Shown here piece after piece: positions 1 through 7,320 of a stretch of DNA of 64,000 nucleotides (the stretch's first letter is position 1; each line of letters starts with the position of its first letter). The position numbers and the translations under genes are program-made. The DNA is from JADJVL01 sp046331545 (GTDB lineage: Bacteria > Acidobacteriota > Holophagae > Holophagales > Holophagaceae): the NCBI GenBank assembly GCA_046331545.1, contig JAXLQR010000002.1, positions 1,922,001 to 1,986,000 on the forward strand, in the 5' to 3' direction. The notes beneath the pieces are model-generated. The model was not told the origin of the DNA. It was given only the letters and a program-made list of their open reading frames with translations, and ran no database searches.

Positions 1-80
1 ACGCCGACCTCCCGCTCCAGGACCCGGTCCACCAGGAGGAAGGGATGGCGGTGGGGGAGGTGGGCCGGGATGTCGGTCAT
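1..80 (-). CDS. FabZ-like 3-hydroxyacyl-ACP dehydratase, N-terminal fragment
   Basis: Only the first 26 codons are inside the window; the gene runs off the left edge. The visible N-terminus contains PHRHPFLLVDRV, which matches the start of hotdog-fold beta-hydroxyacyl-ACP dehydratases (FabZ type, usual motif PHR-PFLLVDR). It starts with ATG at 80, 7 nt after the stop of the upstream acyl carrier protein gene, so the two are very probably co-transcribed. The pairing of a dedicated ACP with a FabZ-like enzyme suggests a specialised lipid or polyene pathway rather than the core fatty-acid operon; that part is inference, since the rest of the cluster is outside the window. Confidence 0.7.
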   Translation of the reverse strand, partial: MTDIPAHLPHRHPFLLVDRVLEREVG

Positions 81-87
81 CGGCGCG

Positions 88-345
88 TCAGGCCGCCTGC
101 TGCTCCGCGATGAAGGCCGCCAGGGCCTCCACGCTCTTGAAGGCCTTGAGGCCCGCGGCCTCGTCCTCGATCTTCACGCCGAAGGTCTGCTCGATGCCGA
201 GCACCAGCTCCAGGGCGTCGATGGAGTCGAGGCCCAGGCCCTCGCCGAAGAGGGGCGCCGTGTCGTCGATCTGGTCCGGCGTCATGCCCTCCAGCTTCAG
301 GCGCTCGATGATCATCTGCTTCACGCGGAGTTTCAGGTCGGACAT
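88..345 (-). CDS. Acyl carrier protein (phosphopantetheine-binding)
   Basis: An 85-aa acyl carrier protein. The attachment site for 4'-phosphopantetheine is the serine in GLGLDSIDALEL (about residue 41), in the usual D-S-[LI]-[DE] setting, and the acidic four-helix profile and length fit the family. The protein tethers growing acyl chains by thioester in the cytoplasm. It starts with ATG at 345 (GAGG seven bases before) and is followed 7 nt later by a FabZ-like dehydratase. The motif GLGLDSIDALEL resembles ACPs of aryl-polyene-type and other secondary fatty-acid clusters more than housekeeping AcpP, which usually has GADSLD; this is an inference from the motif alone. Confidence 0.85.
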   Translation of the reverse strand: MSDLKLRVKQMIIERLKLEGMTPDQIDDTAPLFGEGLGLDSIDALELVLGIEQTFGVKIEDEAAGLKAFKSVEALAAFIAEQQAA

Positions 346-398
346 GCGGGCCTCGGGAACCCTCCATTCTAGCCCAGGTGGCCCCGATCCCCGCCGGG

Positions 399-1184
399 CT
401 ATTCCACGGCGGGGCGCATCGTGAAGTCCTGGAAGAGGGCCACACTGTCGGTCTTGGTCCACACGCCCACCTTGCCGTTCACCGTGTAGGGCAGGGCGTA
501 GTCGAGCAGGCGCTTGCCGTCGATCCAGCCTTCGAGGCGGTTCCCCTTCACCACCACCTTCAGCGTGTGCCAGGTGTTCAGGGGCAGGGCCACGTCCTCC
601 GGGGCGCGGACCACGAAGCTGCGCTTGCCCTCGAAGAAGGTCCAGAGCACCAGGTTGTCCTCCTTGCCGTTGAAGCGCAGCGCGAGATAGTCGCCGCTGG
701 GCTTGAGGTTGAAGACGATCCCCGCGCACTGGTCCAGGTCCCCGGCCAGCACGTTGAAGCGCACGGAGAGCTCGCCCTCCTTGAAGTCCGGCAGGCCCGT
801 CGCCACGGCGTAGGGGTAGTAGGCGAAGGCCTTGACGCTCTCGATGAAGGCCTCCTGCTTGGCCCCGGGCACGCTGCGGGCGGTGCTGGCGAGGCTGCTG
901 GTGCCCTGGGCCTGCTTCCAGGGCCGCCCGTCGGCCATCAGGGCGTTCCGCCCCTCGTGGGCGACGATGCGCCAGGCTCCGAGGGCGGGCGTGAAGGCCT
1001 TCGGCGCGGCCTCGGCCTTCTCGCCGGCGAGGTCCACGGACTGCGCGGGGCCGAGCTTGAGCTGCAGGGGCCCGCGGACCCGGGGCGGCCCGGCCTTCTT
1101 GCCGGTGGCGGGGTCCACCTTCTCGCCGGACTGGGCGAGGAGGGCGAGGGGGAGGAGGCAGGCGGCGAGGGCGCGGATCATCAT
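399..1184 (-). CDS. Secreted LamG-like/DUF1080-type sugar-binding or hydrolase-like protein
   Basis: A 261-aa protein with an N-terminal signal peptide (about residues 1-18, ending in LLAQS) followed by one beta-sandwich domain. The C-terminal half (FNVLAGDLDQCAGIVF, LNTWHTLKVVVKGN, GWIDGK, GKVGVWTKTDS) has the pattern of concanavalin/LamG-like domains of the 3-keto-disaccharide hydrolase family (DUF1080). A periplasmic or surface role in binding or cleaving sugars is likely but no substrate can be named. The ATG at 1184 overlaps the stop of the upstream ABC permease by 4 nt (ATGA), so it is co-expressed with the ABC exporter. A second ATG one codon downstream is an alternative start. Confidence 0.7.
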   Translation of the reverse strand: MMIRALAACLLPLALLAQSGEKVDPATGKKAGPPRVRGPLQLKLGPAQSVDLAGEKAEAAPKAFTPALGAWRIVAHEGRNALMADGRPWKQAQGTSSLASTARSVPGAKQEAFIESVKAFAYYPYAVATGLPDFKEGELSVRFNVLAGDLDQCAGIVFNLKPSGDYLALRFNGKEDNLVLWTFFEGKRSFVVRAPEDVALPLNTWHTLKVVVKGNRLEGWIDGKRLLDYALPYTVNGKVGVWTKTDSVALFQDFTMRPAVE

Positions 1185-2491
1185 CGGCTCCGGGAGCGGT
1201 GGAGGAGGAAGAGGGCGAAGGCTACGGCGCCGGGCCAGAGCAGCAGGCCGAAGACCAGCATGCCGCCCGGGGCGTGAGGGAGGGGATGGCCGGCGTAGGC
1301 CGGGGCCTCCGCGTCGGGGAGGGTCCGGCCGGCGGCCTGGAACAGGGCCTCGAGCAGGATGGGCTCGGCCACCGAGCGGGTGGTCGCCGAACCCGGGCCC
1401 ACCCGCAGGGTGATCTCGCCATAGCCCGGGTCGGCGGCCTCGAAGAGCCCCGTCCGCGAGGCCGCCGTCCAGGCGGTCCGCAGGTCCACGACCCGATCGA
1501 GGCGGGCCAGCGTGCCCCGGAGGTCCGCGGCCCGGGGGTCCTCCGGGGCGAGGCGGACCTCCAGGCGCACGGGGCCCGGCAGGGCCCGCAGGGCCGCGTC
1601 CACCGCGGGCGAGAAGCCGTGGCGGCGGTTCTCCGAGACGTCCCGGGAGGCGCGGAGCGCGGTGCAGGCCAGCAGGAGCCCGAGGGTCGCGCCTGCGGTC
1701 GCGCCGGCGCGCAGGAGGCGGGTCCGCAGCGCCCGCCCCGGCGGGAGGAGCAGGGCGGCGCAGGCCAGGGCGCCCAGGCTGGCGAGGGACAGGACGGCCA
1801 CCGGGCGGAGGTCCAGGAGGCCCGACTCGAAGCTGCGCAGCGCGGCGGTGGGCGTGAAGGCCGCGAGGCGCGCCACCCAGCCGCCCTTCGCGGCCCCCGC
1901 CAGGTCGAGCACCCAGCTTCCCAGGGTGAAGCCCAGGGCCAGGATCGCCGCGGAGGCCGCGCTCCTCGCCACGGAGGCGGCCAGGAGGGAGACGGCGATG
2001 GCCAGCAGGCCCCGCAGGGCGTGGCCCAGCAGGAGGGTCAGCACCTCCGGTCCGTGCAGGGCGCCCCCGCCGTGGCGCCACAGCAGGAGGGCCGCCAGCC
2101 CCGGCACCCAGGCCAGGCCCCAGACCACGAGCAGGGCCAGCGCCTTGGCGCCGAGCTGCAGGCCCGCGCCCACCGGGGCCTGCACCAGCAGGCGGAGGTC
2201 GCCCCGGGCCCGGGGCACCGCGAGGAGGCGGATGGCCGCGAAGGGCAGCAGCAGGGCCGCGGCGACATCGTAGACGCCCCACACCGGGACCAGGAAGCCG
2301 TCGAGGGGCGAGAGGCCCATGGCCAGGGCGGCCGGTCCGCCGCCGAGGCCGCTGGCCTCCGCGTAGACCGCCGTGGCGCTGGCGAAGGCCTGGGCCACCA
2401 GGGGTCCCATGAGGAGGACCAGCAGCGCCGCGGACCGCGCGGCGGCCAGCTCCCGCAGTTCCAGGGCCAGCAGGCTCCTAAGCCCGCGCAA
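1181..2491 (-). CDS. ABC-2 type transporter permease with Gld-like periplasmic region
   Basis: A 436-aa membrane protein. The N-terminal half (about residues 1-245) contains six strongly hydrophobic segments typical of ABC-2 type permeases. It is followed by another membrane span near residue 265, a non-membrane stretch of about 130 residues (from ASRDVSENRRHGFSPAVDAALRALPGPV) and a last span at 405-430. The soluble stretch resembles the extracytoplasmic domain of gliding-motility-type (GldG-like) ABC permeases, but gliding is not implied. The start is TTG at 2491 with GAGG upstream, overlapping the ATPase gene by 14 nt, so the two form one transporter. Substrate unknown. An in-frame ATG start was not found. 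Confidence 0.7.
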   Translation of the reverse strand: MRGLRSLLALELRELAAARSAALLVLLMGPLVAQAFASATAVYAEASGLGGGPAALAMGLSPLDGFLVPVWGVYDVAAALLLPFAAIRLLAVPRARGDLRLLVQAPVGAGLQLGAKALALLVVWGLAWVPGLAALLLWRHGGGALHGPEVLTLLLGHALRGLLAIAVSLLAASVARSAASAAILALGFTLGSWVLDLAGAAKGGWVARLAAFTPTAALRSFESGLLDLRPVAVLSLASLGALACAALLLPPGRALRTRLLRAGATAGATLGLLLACTALRASRDVSENRRHGFSPAVDAALRALPGPVRLEVRLAPEDPRAADLRGTLARLDRVVDLRTAWTAASRTGLFEAADPGYGEITLRVGPGSATTRSVAEPILLEALFQAAGRTLPDAEAPAYAGHPLPHAPGGMLVFGLLLWPGAVAFALFLLHRSRSR

Positions 2492-3158
2492 GGAACACCT
2501 CTTCCAGGGAGCGGACGCCCGCCTCGGCCTCCAGCTCGGCCAGGGTCCCGGAGGCGAGGATCCGGCCCTCCTGGATCAGGGTCAGGCGGTCGCAGGTGCG
2601 CTCGGCCTCCACCAGCTGGTGGATGGAGAGGACCAGCACGCGGCCGCGGGCCGCCTCGGCCTTCAGGAGGGCGGCGAGGTCCCGGGACTGCCGCAGGTCC
2701 AGGCCGTCGAAGGGCTCGTCCAGCAGCACCACGGGCCTCGGCGCCTGGAGGACGAAGGCCAGGAGGGCGCGCTTGCGCTGGCCCTTGGAGAGGGCGCCCA
2801 GGGGCTTGTCCAGGAAGGGCGCAAGCCCAAGGGAGGCTTGGAGGTCGTCCCGACGGAGCCCCCCGAACAGCTCGGCGCCCCAGGCCAGGAGCCAGCGCAC
2901 CGGCTGGGCCTCCCAGGGGTGGACGTGGTCCGGCAGGCAGATCACGGCCGCGCGGAGGTCCTGCAGGCTCCGGCCCTGCCAGCGGACCTCACCCGACTCC
3001 CGGGGCTGGAGCCCGGCGGCGCATTCCAGGAGCGTGCTCTTGCCGGACCCGTTGGGGCCGATGAGGCCATGCACCTCGCCGGGACGGGCGGTGAAGGAGG
3101 CTCCCCGCAGGGCCCAGAAGGACCCGTAGCGGCGGCTCAGGGCGTGGACCTCGAACAC
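2478..3158 (-). CDS. ABC transporter ATP-binding protein
   Basis: A 226-aa nucleotide-binding subunit. Visible motifs are Walker A GPNGSGKST (residues 34-42), the ABC signature as LSKGQRKR (instead of LSGGQ), Walker B PVVLLDEPFDGLD and the switch histidine in VLSIHQL. It powers the permease encoded immediately downstream with a 14-nt gene overlap. The start is GTG at 3158. It is divergent from the TonB receptor gene, and both share the 91-bp intergenic region filled with CTGACA/TGTCAG repeats, so common regulation is possible. Confidence 0.9.
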   Translation of the reverse strand: MFEVHALSRRYGSFWALRGASFTARPGEVHGLIGPNGSGKSTLLECAAGLQPRESGEVRWQGRSLQDLRAAVICLPDHVHPWEAQPVRWLLAWGAELFGGLRRDDLQASLGLAPFLDKPLGALSKGQRKRALLAFVLQAPRPVVLLDEPFDGLDLRQSRDLAALLKAEAARGRVLVLSIHQLVEAERTCDRLTLIQEGRILASGTLAELEAEAGVRSLEEVFLARA

Positions 3159-3170
3159 GGAGCTCCGATA

Positions 3171-3219
3171 CTGACACTTTTTTGTCAGATTTCTGACAGT
3201 TTTCTGTTAGGACTGACAG
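3171..3219. promoter_or_regulatory. Cluster of CTGACA/TGTCAG operator-like repeats
   Basis: Within 49 bp the hexamer CTGACA or its complement occurs at 3171-3176, 3183-3188 (inverted), 3193-3198 and 3213-3218, with a near-copy CTGTTAG at 3204-3210. The first pair forms an inverted repeat CTGACA-N6-TGTCAG. Same-strand copies start 22 and 20 bp apart, that is two helical turns, so protein dimers could bind one face of the helix. The cluster is the whole core of the intergenic region between a divergent ABC transporter and a TonB siderophore receptor. A metal-responsive regulator is a guess; the motif does not resemble the classical Fur box. Confidence 0.55.
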
Positions 3220-3249
3220 GATCCCATCAATCCGTCCTCCGAGGAATCC

Positions 3250-5667
3250 ATGAACCGCGCCCGACTGTCCCTGCTCGCGACCCTGCTGGCCGCCGCTCCG
3301 GCCCTCCAGGCCGCCGCCTCCTCCGAGATCTCCGGCCAGGTCCGGGACGCGGGAGGCCGGCCCGTGGCCGGCGCCACCGTGCGCCTGTCCGGCGGCGGCC
3401 TCAGCCGCAGCACCCAGACCGACGCCGAGGGCCGCTTCCGCTTTCCGGGCATCCCCAACGGCGCCTTCGAGCTCACGGCGGTGCACGGCGGCGCCAGCGG
3501 CGGCGTCCGCACGGTGGCGGGGGAAGGGAGCGGGCGGGCCGACATCGTGGTCTTCGAGGCGGGCGCCAAGGTGGTCGTCGAGTCCGACCTCGCCATCGCC
3601 ACGGCGGTGGACCTGGGCAAGGTCCAGGTCCCCCTCAAGGACTTCCCCCAGAGCGCCGTGGTGGTCCCCGCCTCGGTCCTCGCCGAGACCGGTTCCATGA
3701 AGCTGGAGCAGGGCCTGCGCAACATCAGTGGCGTCACCAACAACTCCAACTCCAACTACGGCTTTTTCGACAACCAGCTCATCCGCGGGCTGCAGGTCAC
3801 CTACTTCCGGGACGGCATCCAGGACGCCACCACCTTCTTCGGCTACATCCGCTCCCTCTACGACGTGGAGCAGCTGGAGGTGCTGAAGGGCCCCGGCAGC
3901 GCGCTGTTCGGCAACGGCGGCCCCGGCGGCAGCATCAACCTCGTCTCCAAGTCCCCCCGCTTCGATCCCGCCGGATCCTTCACCCTCGGCGGCGGGGCCT
4001 GGGGCACCGTGTCCGGCGTGGTCGACATGACCGGCCCCGTGGGCGGGCGGACGGCCTACCGGGTCATCGCCGACGCCTCCAAGACCAACGGCTGGCGGGA
4101 TCTGGACGGCAAGACCACCGAGATCCTGCCTTCGCTCCTGTGGCGGCTCACGGACCAGCAGACGCTGCAGCTCCAGCTCCAGTACCGGAAGATCGAGCAG
4201 AAGCCCGACAGCGCGGGCATCCCCTTCCACCTCTCCACCACCGCGTCCCTGAACGACCCGCACCTCCTGGCGGTCGATCCGAAGACCAGCTACGTCACGC
4301 CCTTCGCCAACACGGTGAACGAGATCTTCAACGTGGTGCTGAGCCACGAGTGGGCCCTCTCCGACAGCCTCACCTGGCGCAGCTCCGCCTCCCGCACCAA
4401 GCGGGACCTGGACGTGGACCGCAACTTCTACATCCCGGTCTTCACCAGCGCCACCGCGATGGACGGCCGCTACCTGCGGGACCAGCACGATTCCTACACG
4501 GACACCACGGTCCGCACGATGGTGGACTGGCGGGTCAAGACGGGCCCCCTGGACCACCACCTCCAGGGCGGCCTGGAGCTCTACAAGGCGGACGTGAGCA
4601 CGAACCGCCGCCAGGCCAAGTTCGCGCCCATGCCCGACGCCTACCACCCGACCTTCGCCGAGAAGAGCCTGGGCGAGCTGGAGTTCGCCTTCATCTTCGA
4701 CCGAAGCATCGACGTCTCCCGGGAGGGCCTCTTCGCCACGGACCAGATCGCCCTGGGCGAGCAGTGGAAGCTGCGCCTCTCCGTGCGCCGGGACCACTAC
4801 AAGACGACGGACGAGGGGCTCTACAACAACCTCGGCAACAACTCCTTCAATTCGACGCTGGCGGCCAACGGGCAGTCCTTCACGGTCAAGCCCCTCACCC
4901 TCCTGCAGCAGACGCTGACCACGGACGAGTGGTTCAACAACGGCCAGGCGGGCGTGGTCTACCAGCCCGTTCCCCAGACCAGCTTCTTCGTGGGGGCGGC
5001 CTGGGGCCGCTACGCCAACCTCACCACCGAGGACCCCCGCACGGCGGCCCTCCCGGAGAGCAACCGGCAGGTGGAGGTGGGCAACCGCACGAACCTCCTC
5101 AACGGGCGCCTCGCCCTGACCACCGCCCTGTTCCGGACGACGCGGTTCAACGTGCCGAGCATCGGCGTGGTGAACAACAACCCCGTCGTCACGCTGATCC
5201 CCAAGCAGGAGGTGAAGGGCCTGGACCTGGACCTGAGCGCCACCCCCCTGCCCGGCTGGTTCCTCCTGGCCGCGGCGTCCTGGATGGACCCGGTCTACGA
5301 GCAGGCCCCCGCCAGCGACCTCGCCCTCCAGGGCAAGCAGCTCCAGGGCGTGCCCAAGCGCACCGCGCGGCTCTGGACCAGCTACCAGGTGCAGGACGGG
5401 TCGCTGAAGGGGTTCGGCGGCGGCCTGGGCGTGACGCACCGCTCCGAGATCCTCACCACCAACCGGGGCACCGGGGCGGTCTACTTCATCCCCGTGGACG
5501 GCTTCACGGTGCTGGACGCCTCCCTCTTCTGGCGCCGCGGCCCCTGGGAGGCCCAGCTCGCCCTGAAGAACGCCACGGACAAGACCTACTACACCCACAC
5601 GGTGATCAATTCCGCCGTGCCCGGGGAGGGGCGGAACGTCCAGGCCTCGGTGACCTACCGCTTCTAG
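3250..5667 (+). CDS. TonB-dependent siderophore receptor
   Basis: An 805-aa outer-membrane receptor. Domains in order: signal peptide (1-23), a carboxypeptidase-regulatory-like beta-sandwich (about 26-105, EISGQVRDAGGRPVAGATVRL), the plug domain (about 125-240, with the run ALFGNGGPGGSINLVSK typical of the plug end), and a 22-strand barrel ending in the aromatic VTYRF signature used by the Bam machinery. The FhuA/FpvA-like plug and FFGYIRSLYDVEQLEVLKGPGS segment point to the siderophore receptor subfamily. The ATG at 3250 has GAGGAA upstream. The exact ligand is unknown; energy would come from TonB-ExbBD, not encoded here. The upstream repeat cluster suggests regulated expression. Confidence 0.9.
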   Translation: MNRARLSLLATLLAAAPALQAAASSEISGQVRDAGGRPVAGATVRLSGGGLSRSTQTDAEGRFRFPGIPNGAFELTAVHGGASGGVRTVAGEGSGRADIVVFEAGAKVVVESDLAIATAVDLGKVQVPLKDFPQSAVVVPASVLAETGSMKLEQGLRNISGVTNNSNSNYGFFDNQLIRGLQVTYFRDGIQDATTFFGYIRSLYDVEQLEVLKGPGSALFGNGGPGGSINLVSKSPRFDPAGSFTLGGGAWGTVSGVVDMTGPVGGRTAYRVIADASKTNGWRDLDGKTTEILPSLLWRLTDQQTLQLQLQYRKIEQKPDSAGIPFHLSTTASLNDPHLLAVDPKTSYVTPFANTVNEIFNVVLSHEWALSDSLTWRSSASRTKRDLDVDRNFYIPVFTSATAMDGRYLRDQHDSYTDTTVRTMVDWRVKTGPLDHHLQGGLELYKADVSTNRRQAKFAPMPDAYHPTFAEKSLGELEFAFIFDRSIDVSREGLFATDQIALGEQWKLRLSVRRDHYKTTDEGLYNNLGNNSFNSTLAANGQSFTVKPLTLLQQTLTTDEWFNNGQAGVVYQPVPQTSFFVGAAWGRYANLTTEDPRTAALPESNRQVEVGNRTNLLNGRLALTTALFRTTRFNVPSIGVVNNNPVVTLIPKQEVKGLDLDLSATPLPGWFLLAAASWMDPVYEQAPASDLALQGKQLQGVPKRTARLWTSYQVQDGSLKGFGGGLGVTHRSEILTTNRGTGAVYFIPVDGFTVLDASLFWRRGPWEAQLALKNATDKTYYTHTVINSAVPGEGRNVQASVTYRF

Positions 5668-5685
5668 GTCGCCGTCTCCCGCCAA

Positions 5686-5714
5686 GGCCCCCGGGTCCGT
5701 CCCGGGGGCCTTTT
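5686..5714 (+). terminator. Rho-independent terminator after TonB receptor
   Basis: Perfect 10-bp stem GGCCCCCGGG / CCCGGGGGCC with loop TCCGT, followed by TTTT. It lies 18 nt after the receptor stop codon and separates it from the nuo operon promoter. Confidence 0.85.
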
Positions 5715-5727
5715 GACGCCGGCCCGC

Positions 5728-5756
5728 CTGACGGCCCGCCCGGGCCCGGTTAGGAT
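5728..5756 (+). promoter_or_regulatory. Putative nuo operon promoter
   Basis: CTGACG (5728-5733), 17-bp spacer, TAGGAT (5751-5756), 21 bp upstream of the nuoA ATG and just after the preceding terminator. The same TAGGAT hexamer with a 17-bp spacer is found before rplM and before the GTPase-kinase fusion gene, which supports it as a housekeeping sigma promoter of this genome. Confidence 0.6.
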
Positions 5757-5777
5757 GAAGGGTTCCGGAAGCGTCCC

Positions 5778-6158
5778 ATGACCAGCCCCCTCTCGCCCTT
5801 CCTCGGCGTCCTCGTCCTGCTCCTCGTGGCCATCGCCCTCGGGGCGATCATCCTGGTGGCCTCGGGCGTGCTGCTGCCGAAGATCAAGCCCAACAACCCC
5901 CAGCCCGAGAAGCTCGCCCCCTTCGAGTGCGGCGCGCCCCTCCAGCAGGAGAACGCCCGGCACCGCTACAGCGTGAAGTTCTACCTGACGGCGATGCTCT
6001 TCATCCTCTTCGACGTGGAGGCCGCCTTCCTCCTGCCCTGGGCGGTGCAGTACAAGCAGAACCTCCGCTCCTTCTGGGTCATGGTGGCCTTCTTCGCCAC
6101 GCTGCTGGTGGGCTTCATCTACGCCTGGGGCAAGGGCGCCTTCGAGTGGGAGCGCTGA
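5778..6158 (+). CDS. nuoA: NADH-quinone oxidoreductase subunit A
   Basis: A 126-aa membrane subunit of respiratory complex I. Three transmembrane helices (about residues 8-33, 68-90, 95-117) and the conserved loop FECGAPLQQENARHRYSVKFYLTAMLF with FDVEAAFLLPW identify NuoA, which lies beside the quinone-binding cavity. It is the first gene of nuoABCD; nuoB starts 2 nt after its stop. Length matches the family. Confidence 0.95.
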   Translation: MTSPLSPFLGVLVLLLVAIALGAIILVASGVLLPKIKPNNPQPEKLAPFECGAPLQQENARHRYSVKFYLTAMLFILFDVEAAFLLPWAVQYKQNLRSFWVMVAFFATLLVGFIYAWGKGAFEWER

Positions 6159-6160
6159 GC

Positions 6161-6781
6161 ATGGACACGACCTTCCGGGGCGGCGAGGCCGACGGCGCGG
6201 TGATGACCACCCGCCTGGACGCGGTGGTGAACTGGGCCCGCAAGAACAGCCTGTGGCCCCTCCCCTTCGGCACCGCCTGCTGCGCCATCGAGTTCATGAG
6301 CGTGATGGCCTCCAAGTACGACCTCAGCCGCTTCGGGGCCGAGGCCATGCGCTTCAGCCCCCGCCAGAGCGACATGATGCTGGTGCTCGGCACCGTCACG
6401 AACAAGATGGCCCCGGTCATCCGGACCATCTACGCCCAGATGGCCGAGCCGAAGTGGGTCATCAGCGTGGGCGTCTGCGCCTCGTCGGGGGGCATGTACC
6501 GCACCTACGCGACGCTGCAGGGCATCGACCGGGTCATCCCGGTGGACGTCTACGTCCCCGGCTGCCCGCCCCGTCCCGAGAGCATGATCTACGGGGTGAT
6601 GAAGCTGCAGGAGAAGATCGAGAAGGAGAGCCTCTCCATGCGCAAGGACCACATCGCGCGGTTCTACGAGAGCCTCGACCGCCAGCGGGAGCGGGAGCGC
6701 GCCCGCGACCTCACGGGCCACCAGGCCGTGCACGAGATGATCCTCGAGGCCGCCGACCGCGGCGCCGCCGCGATCTTCTAG
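6161..6781 (+). CDS. nuoB: NADH-quinone oxidoreductase subunit B
   Basis: A 206-aa peripheral subunit carrying the terminal [4Fe-4S] cluster N2 that reduces quinone. The ligand cysteines are visible in TACCAIEFM, SVGVCASSGG and YVPGCPPRPE. The ATG at 6161 follows nuoA by 2 nt; the homologous region begins within about 25 residues of this start. The C-terminus (from about 165) is a charged extension, RQRERERARDLTGHQAVHE, slightly longer than the core family. Confidence 0.95.
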   Translation: MDTTFRGGEADGAVMTTRLDAVVNWARKNSLWPLPFGTACCAIEFMSVMASKYDLSRFGAEAMRFSPRQSDMMLVLGTVTNKMAPVIRTIYAQMAEPKWVISVGVCASSGGMYRTYATLQGIDRVIPVDVYVPGCPPRPESMIYGVMKLQEKIEKESLSMRKDHIARFYESLDRQRERERARDLTGHQAVHEMILEAADRGAAAIF

Positions 6782-6795
6782 GAGCGGGGGACGCC

Positions 6796-7317
6796 GTGGA
6801 GACCGGACACACCAGCATCATCGAGCGCCTCGACGGGCGCCTCCCGGGCGCGGTCCTCGAGCGCCACGACTTCCGCGGCGACCAGACCGTGGTGGCCCCG
6901 AAGGAGCGCCTCCTGGAGATCGCGGACTTCCTCGTCGACGCGGGCTTCCACCTCCTGGTGGACGTCACCGCCGTGGACTTCCTGGACCGCCGGGAGGGCA
7001 AGCGCTTCGACGTGGTCTACCACTGGCTGAACCTCGGGAACCAGGAGCGCCTCCGCCTGAAGGTCCAGGTGGACGACGGGGAGGCCGTCCCCAGCCTGGC
7101 GTGCAAGTTCCGCACCGCCGACTGGTTCGAACGGGAGGTCTGGGACCTCTTCGGCATCCCCTTCGAGGGCCACCCCGACCTGCGCCGCCTGCTCATGTGG
7201 CAGGACTACCAGGGACACCCGCTGCGGAAGGACTTCCCCCTCGACGGCGGCGATCCCTTCTGCACCAGCGACACCGGCACGTCCTACGCGGGACATGCGA
7301 AGTCCCTCCAAGGCTGA
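6796..7317 (+). CDS. nuoC: NADH-quinone oxidoreductase subunit C
   Basis: A 173-aa subunit of the complex I hydrophilic arm (30-kDa subunit). The signature WFEREVWDLFGIPFEGHPDLRRLLM with the following DYQGHPLRKDFPL is the classical NuoC motif. The start is GTG at 6796, chosen because GGAG lies 12 nt upstream directly after the nuoB stop and because no ATG precedes the conserved region. It is separate from nuoD, not fused as in E. coli; nuoD begins 3 nt after its stop. Confidence 0.93.
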   Translation: METGHTSIIERLDGRLPGAVLERHDFRGDQTVVAPKERLLEIADFLVDAGFHLLVDVTAVDFLDRREGKRFDVVYHWLNLGNQERLRLKVQVDDGEAVPSLACKFRTADWFEREVWDLFGIPFEGHPDLRRLLMWQDYQGHPLRKDFPLDGGDPFCTSDTGTSYAGHAKSLQG

Positions 7318-7320
7318 CCC

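Noticed and set aside
5927..6160. Upstream extension of the nuoB frame across nuoA
   Set aside because: The extension is the out-of-frame shadow of nuoA; the ATG at 6161 gives the normal NuoB length.
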